Below, piece after piece: positions 61,691-64,000 of a stretch of 64,000 nt of DNA. The stretch is from the NCBI GenBank assembly GCA_019637975.1, contig JAHBUR010000011.1, positions 1 through 64,000 on the forward strand, in the 5' to 3' direction. Position numbers and translations under genes: made by a program. Numbering within the stretch: position 1 is the first letter of the stretch; the number at the start of each line of letters is the position of its first letter. The stretch is from Bacteroidota bacterium. Lineage in GTDB: Bacteria; Bacteroidota; Ignavibacteria; UBA10030; UBA6906. The notes under the pieces were generated by a model. That model did not search any database and was not told where the DNA came from. It worked only from the letters and a program-made list of their open reading frames with translations.

Positions 61691-62923
61691 CTACTTGACA
61701 CGCTTCACAACAACCACAGTCTTGTCGTCTGAATATTCCACCAGCTTGTTATGAAGCTGGACGTCTTCTAAAATCAACTGGCAGATTTCCTTCGGCGATC
61801 TGAACCGGTTCTCCTTGAGAACATGAATCAGCCGTTGCTCTCCGTACATTTCACTCTTCTCATTCGCTGCGTCCGTGATGCCGTCTGTGTAGAGAAGAAT
61901 AATGTCGCCCTTCTTCATGAACGTGAAATCCGTCTTATACTTCTCGTTCGGGAACGGACCTAAAATCTGACCCGTTGCCGGCAGAAGTTCAATTTCGTCG
62001 GTCTTGTCGCGCAGAAGGATAGGATTGCTGTGGCCTGCATTGACGTAGAAGATGAGCCCCTTGTCATTTGCCATCAATTCAAGATAGACCATAGACAGAA
62101 AATGCTCGGTCGTAAACGTTCTGTTGACAAGCTGGTTAATTCTGCTGATGAACGTGTCCATCTTGGTTTGATATTCAACCGCCATGCGGAGCGCGCCTGA
62201 GACGTACAGTGCCTGGGCCGCAGCCGAAAGTCCCTTGCTTGCCGCATCGCCTATAACAACTCCGATTCTGTCTTTATCACCGGATGCCTGCAGGTAATCA
62301 AAAAAATCTCCTCCGACAATCCGTTCGGGAAGCGAAACGCCGTACATTTCATAACTGTGAAAGCGCATTTCATGTCCGGGCAGGATGCTGCGCTGGATCT
62401 CCCTCGCCTTGTCCAGGTCTTTTTCGAGTGCGGCGGCTTTGACTTCAATCCTCTTGTTCTTGAGTGCGGCGGTGAGAACCTTGCCGATAATGTTCAGCGC
62501 GTACGCCTCGTCCTGTTTCATGTACTCGGCATTGAAACCGATGACATACGGGTAGAGGCTGTGTCCCTTCCACGGAACTTTTTCACCGATACCCGTCGCG
62601 GAATACAGCTTGATGCCCCTCTGGCGAAGATACTTGTCCGTTTCGTTCGCAACGACTGTTTGCTTGCGCGCCAACTGAAGAAACATGGGGTAGTTGGCAA
62701 TGCGAAGCCCGAAATTCTTCTTAATAGGCTCCACATCGCCGTACTGATGGATCAGGCGGTAGGTTCCGGCTGACGCGTCAAGTTTCCAGATTCGTCCGCC
62801 GCGGATCGGGATTTCATCATTCTGGATGATGCTTGCAAGAACATGATTCAGCAGTTGATCATCCGTTCTGAATTTCTTTTCTGTAAGACTTTCTATTGTT
62901 CGATGGAGTCTGTGTTGGTTCAT
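61691..62923 (-). CDS. SpoIIE/RsbU-type PP2C phosphatase with N-terminal sensory domain
   Basis: 410 residues. The N-terminal 150 residues look like a GAF-type sensor. A helical linker (A-A-L-E-K-D-L-D-K-A-R-E-I-Q-R-S-I-L-P) leads to the SpoIIE phosphatase domain with V-G-G-D-F-F-D-Y, V-I-G-D-A-A-S-K-G-L, Y-V-N-A-G-H-S-N-P and L-L-Y-T-D-G-I-T-D-A. Such enzymes dephosphorylate anti-sigma-factor antagonists in partner-switching control. No antagonist gene is adjacent. Confidence 0.92.
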   Translation of the reverse strand: MNQHRLHRTIESLTEKKFRTDDQLLNHVLASIIQNDEIPIRGGRIWKLDASAGTYRLIHQYGDVEPIKKNFGLRIANYPMFLQLARKQTVVANETDKYLRQRGIKLYSATGIGEKVPWKGHSLYPYVIGFNAEYMKQDEAYALNIIGKVLTAALKNKRIEVKAAALEKDLDKAREIQRSILPGHEMRFHSYEMYGVSLPERIVGGDFFDYLQASGDKDRIGVVIGDAASKGLSAAAQALYVSGALRMAVEYQTKMDTFISRINQLVNRTFTTEHFLSMVYLELMANDKGLIFYVNAGHSNPILLRDKTDEIELLPATGQILGPFPNEKYKTDFTFMKKGDIILLYTDGITDAANEKSEMYGEQRLIHVLKENRFRSPKEICQLILEDVQLHNKLVEYSDDKTVVVVKRVK

Positions 62924-62967
62924 TGTTGTATTGGAGTGATCAGATAACGGCCGGGAATCTGAGCCGG

Positions 62968-63651
62968 TCAGTGGTGGTAGTTCACTTCGCCGACACGCAG
63001 CGCGATGTTAATCCGGTCTTCCTTTCTTGGTATTGCACAGGAAAACATGTCGCTGTAGGCGCAGTACGGATTGTAGGCCTTGTTCAAATCGATTGAGTAC
63101 ACAAAATCCGGGTCGGGGTGTTCCTCTCCCACTTCCACATATCTTCCGACACCGTAGGTTTCTTTTCCTGTTGTGTTGTCCGTAAACCAGACACTCAGGT
63201 TGTTTCTGAACAATTCGTAGCGCCTTTTGTCATACGGCGTGAATTTATACGCATTGATGCGAATCGTGGTTGCACTACCTGTTTCATCAGGGACATCAAA
63301 CTCGAAATATCCGTAGCGGAGATTTTTCCTCTCTTCCCCTTTCGTGCCCATCACGACAACAGTTTCGGGATTCTCGTACCTGTGCAATACGGACCGGCCT
63401 CTGAAACGGGGGTTAATTGGGAACCATTGTATCCCTGTATACTCGATGGTTGTATCTCTTTGAAACGGCGAGTCGGGGCTATCGCGGAAGAAGCCGTCAA
63501 CTTCCCGCCGGTGATTCATGTTGTCCTGAACGATGGCAAGACTGTCTTCCGGCGTCAGTAACTGCCGGGCCTCTTTCTGGCCGCAGCCGGTCAGCATAAT
63601 GGTCAACATCACGAATGCAAACATGACCTTTCCGATAGCCATCACATCCAT
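62968..63651 (-). CDS. DUF1684 family lipoprotein
   Basis: 227 residues. Lipobox L-T-G-C near residues 20-23. The body matches DUF1684 proteins: R-x-x-V-D-x-F-F-R-D, D-S-P-F, the G-x-x-x-F-P-I-N-P-x-F-R motif and D-L-N-K-A-Y-N-P-Y-C-A-Y near the C-terminus. The function of the family is unknown. Separate from the phosphatase gene by 44 bases. Confidence 0.88.
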   Translation of the reverse strand: MDVMAIGKVMFAFVMLTIMLTGCGQKEARQLLTPEDSLAIVQDNMNHRREVDGFFRDSPDSPFQRDTTIEYTGIQWFPINPRFRGRSVLHRYENPETVVVMGTKGEERKNLRYGYFEFDVPDETGSATTIRINAYKFTPYDKRRYELFRNNLSVWFTDNTTGKETYGVGRYVEVGEEHPDPDFVYSIDLNKAYNPYCAYSDMFSCAIPRKEDRINIALRVGEVNYHH

Positions 63652-63824
63652 CTTTCATCTTTTTCTTGATTCTTAACCAACTGTCATCCAATGTGACATC
63701 AAAGATACACACCCCCCCCTTCACAATCAACGTACACGATTCGGACGCTCACCGGTTGTGTTATCCATAAACAAAGCGTACATTCTCACAAACTTCAACC
63801 CCAATCACAACGAAAGGAGTGAGT

Positions 63825-64000
63825 ATGAGGACACGGACGGCAATCAGTTTCGCCCTGCTTGTGGCCGGTATTGTTGTATTCGGGGCCGCAATGGTTCTTA
63901 CCACAATACAATCTTTGGAACGTGTCGGAATATCACCGACCATCAGCAAGGATTGTATCTACTACAGCATTTCCGGCGGCTACCTGAATTATCCGAGCCC
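63825..64000 (+). CDS. Partial gene for a membrane-anchored protein (cut by window edge)
   Basis: The ATG at 63825 has an AAAGGAGTGAG site 4-5 bases before it. The visible 58 codons begin R-T-R-T-A-I-S-F-A-L-L-V-A-G, a hydrophobic anchor or signal segment, and continue without a stop past the edge. Function cannot be judged. The 173 bases between this and the DUF1684 gene hold only a C-run (63711-63719) and no gene. Confidence 0.65.
   Translation, partial: MRTRTAISFALLVAGIVVFGAAMVLTTIQSLERVGISPTISKDCIYYSISGGYLNYPS

Noticed and set aside
63711-63719. Poly-C run upstream of the last partial gene as a phase-variable switch
   Set aside because: It lies about 105 bases from the start codon and outside any promoter box I can identify; nothing else supports switching.
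1-64000. CRISPR array
   Set aside because: No run of regularly spaced direct repeats of 24-40 bases was seen; repeats present are dispersed palindromes.

Overview
The window is ordinary bacterial chromosome of moderately high GC content from the Bacteroidota/Chlorobiota (FCB) side of the tree, most like an Ignavibacteria-type organism. The basis for this is a type IX secretion C-terminal sorting domain on a secreted sugar-dehydrogenase-like protein (59671-61632), a FadL-type porin, many lipoproteins with G-C-K-K type lipoboxes, a tricorn-like S41 protease, and dispersed palindromic repeats between genes. No stretch over about 300 bases lacks a gene. The left edge cuts a small zinc-finger-like gene and the right edge a small membrane-anchored protein gene.

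Layout. 1-6.9 kb: mutS, a DUF1016 nuclease carrying in-frame palindromic inserts, rsgA and a PhoD-like phosphatase. 6.9-16 kb: a MoeB-rhodanese protein followed by a complete bidirectional [NiFe]-hydrogenase operon on the minus strand (hypA-hypB-hoxE-F-U-Y-H, two small envelope genes, protease), in which hypA is frameshifted. 16-21 kb: a tri-heme cytochrome, then DUF4386/DUF2938 membrane proteins and an AT-rich, frameshifted AIPR abortive-infection gene, bracketed by attC-like hairpins that look like integron cassettes. 21-28.6 kb: two divergent operons with a sulfur/redox theme. One has a hydrogenase-protease-like protein, a class V aminotransferase, a DUF3365 haem protein, FmdB, a rhodanese with an in-frame stop, and a lipoprotein. 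The other has a MarR regulator, an 11-haem lipoprotein cytochrome and a double-rhodanese lipoprotein. 28.6-37.5 kb: a FadL porin, then a MerR/two-CW regulator leading a polysulfide/thiosulfate-reductase-like operon (molybdopterin, FeS and NrfD subunits) with two YeeE/YedE transporters, a rhodanese, a carboxymuconolactone-decarboxylase-like protein and mobA. 37.7-42.7 kb: wecB, osmC, cytochrome bd (cydAB) and a lipoprotein. 42.8-64 kb: tricorn protease, M14 peptidase, ATP-grasp protein, FucP-like permease, two tRNAs (Glu, Arg), hydrolase, SDR, cation efflux, an ABC exporter, a four-repeat secreted protein, an asparaginase-like Ntn hydrolase, the T9SS protein, an RsbU-like phosphatase and a DUF1684 lipoprotein.

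The most interesting signal is regulatory. Five sigma-54-type promoters (GG-N10-GC, one with GA) stand before hypA/hox, both divergent operons at 25.3-25.6 kb, the MerR-led sulfur-reductase operon, and osmC. Three of these control regions share a palindrome, TTCCCAGAATTGGGAA or its half TTCTGGGAA, mostly in pairs, and in two cases about three helical turns apart. This resembles an enhancer-binding-protein regulon joining hydrogen oxidation, sulfane-sulfur handling and multihaem electron transfer. I cannot assign it to a described regulator.
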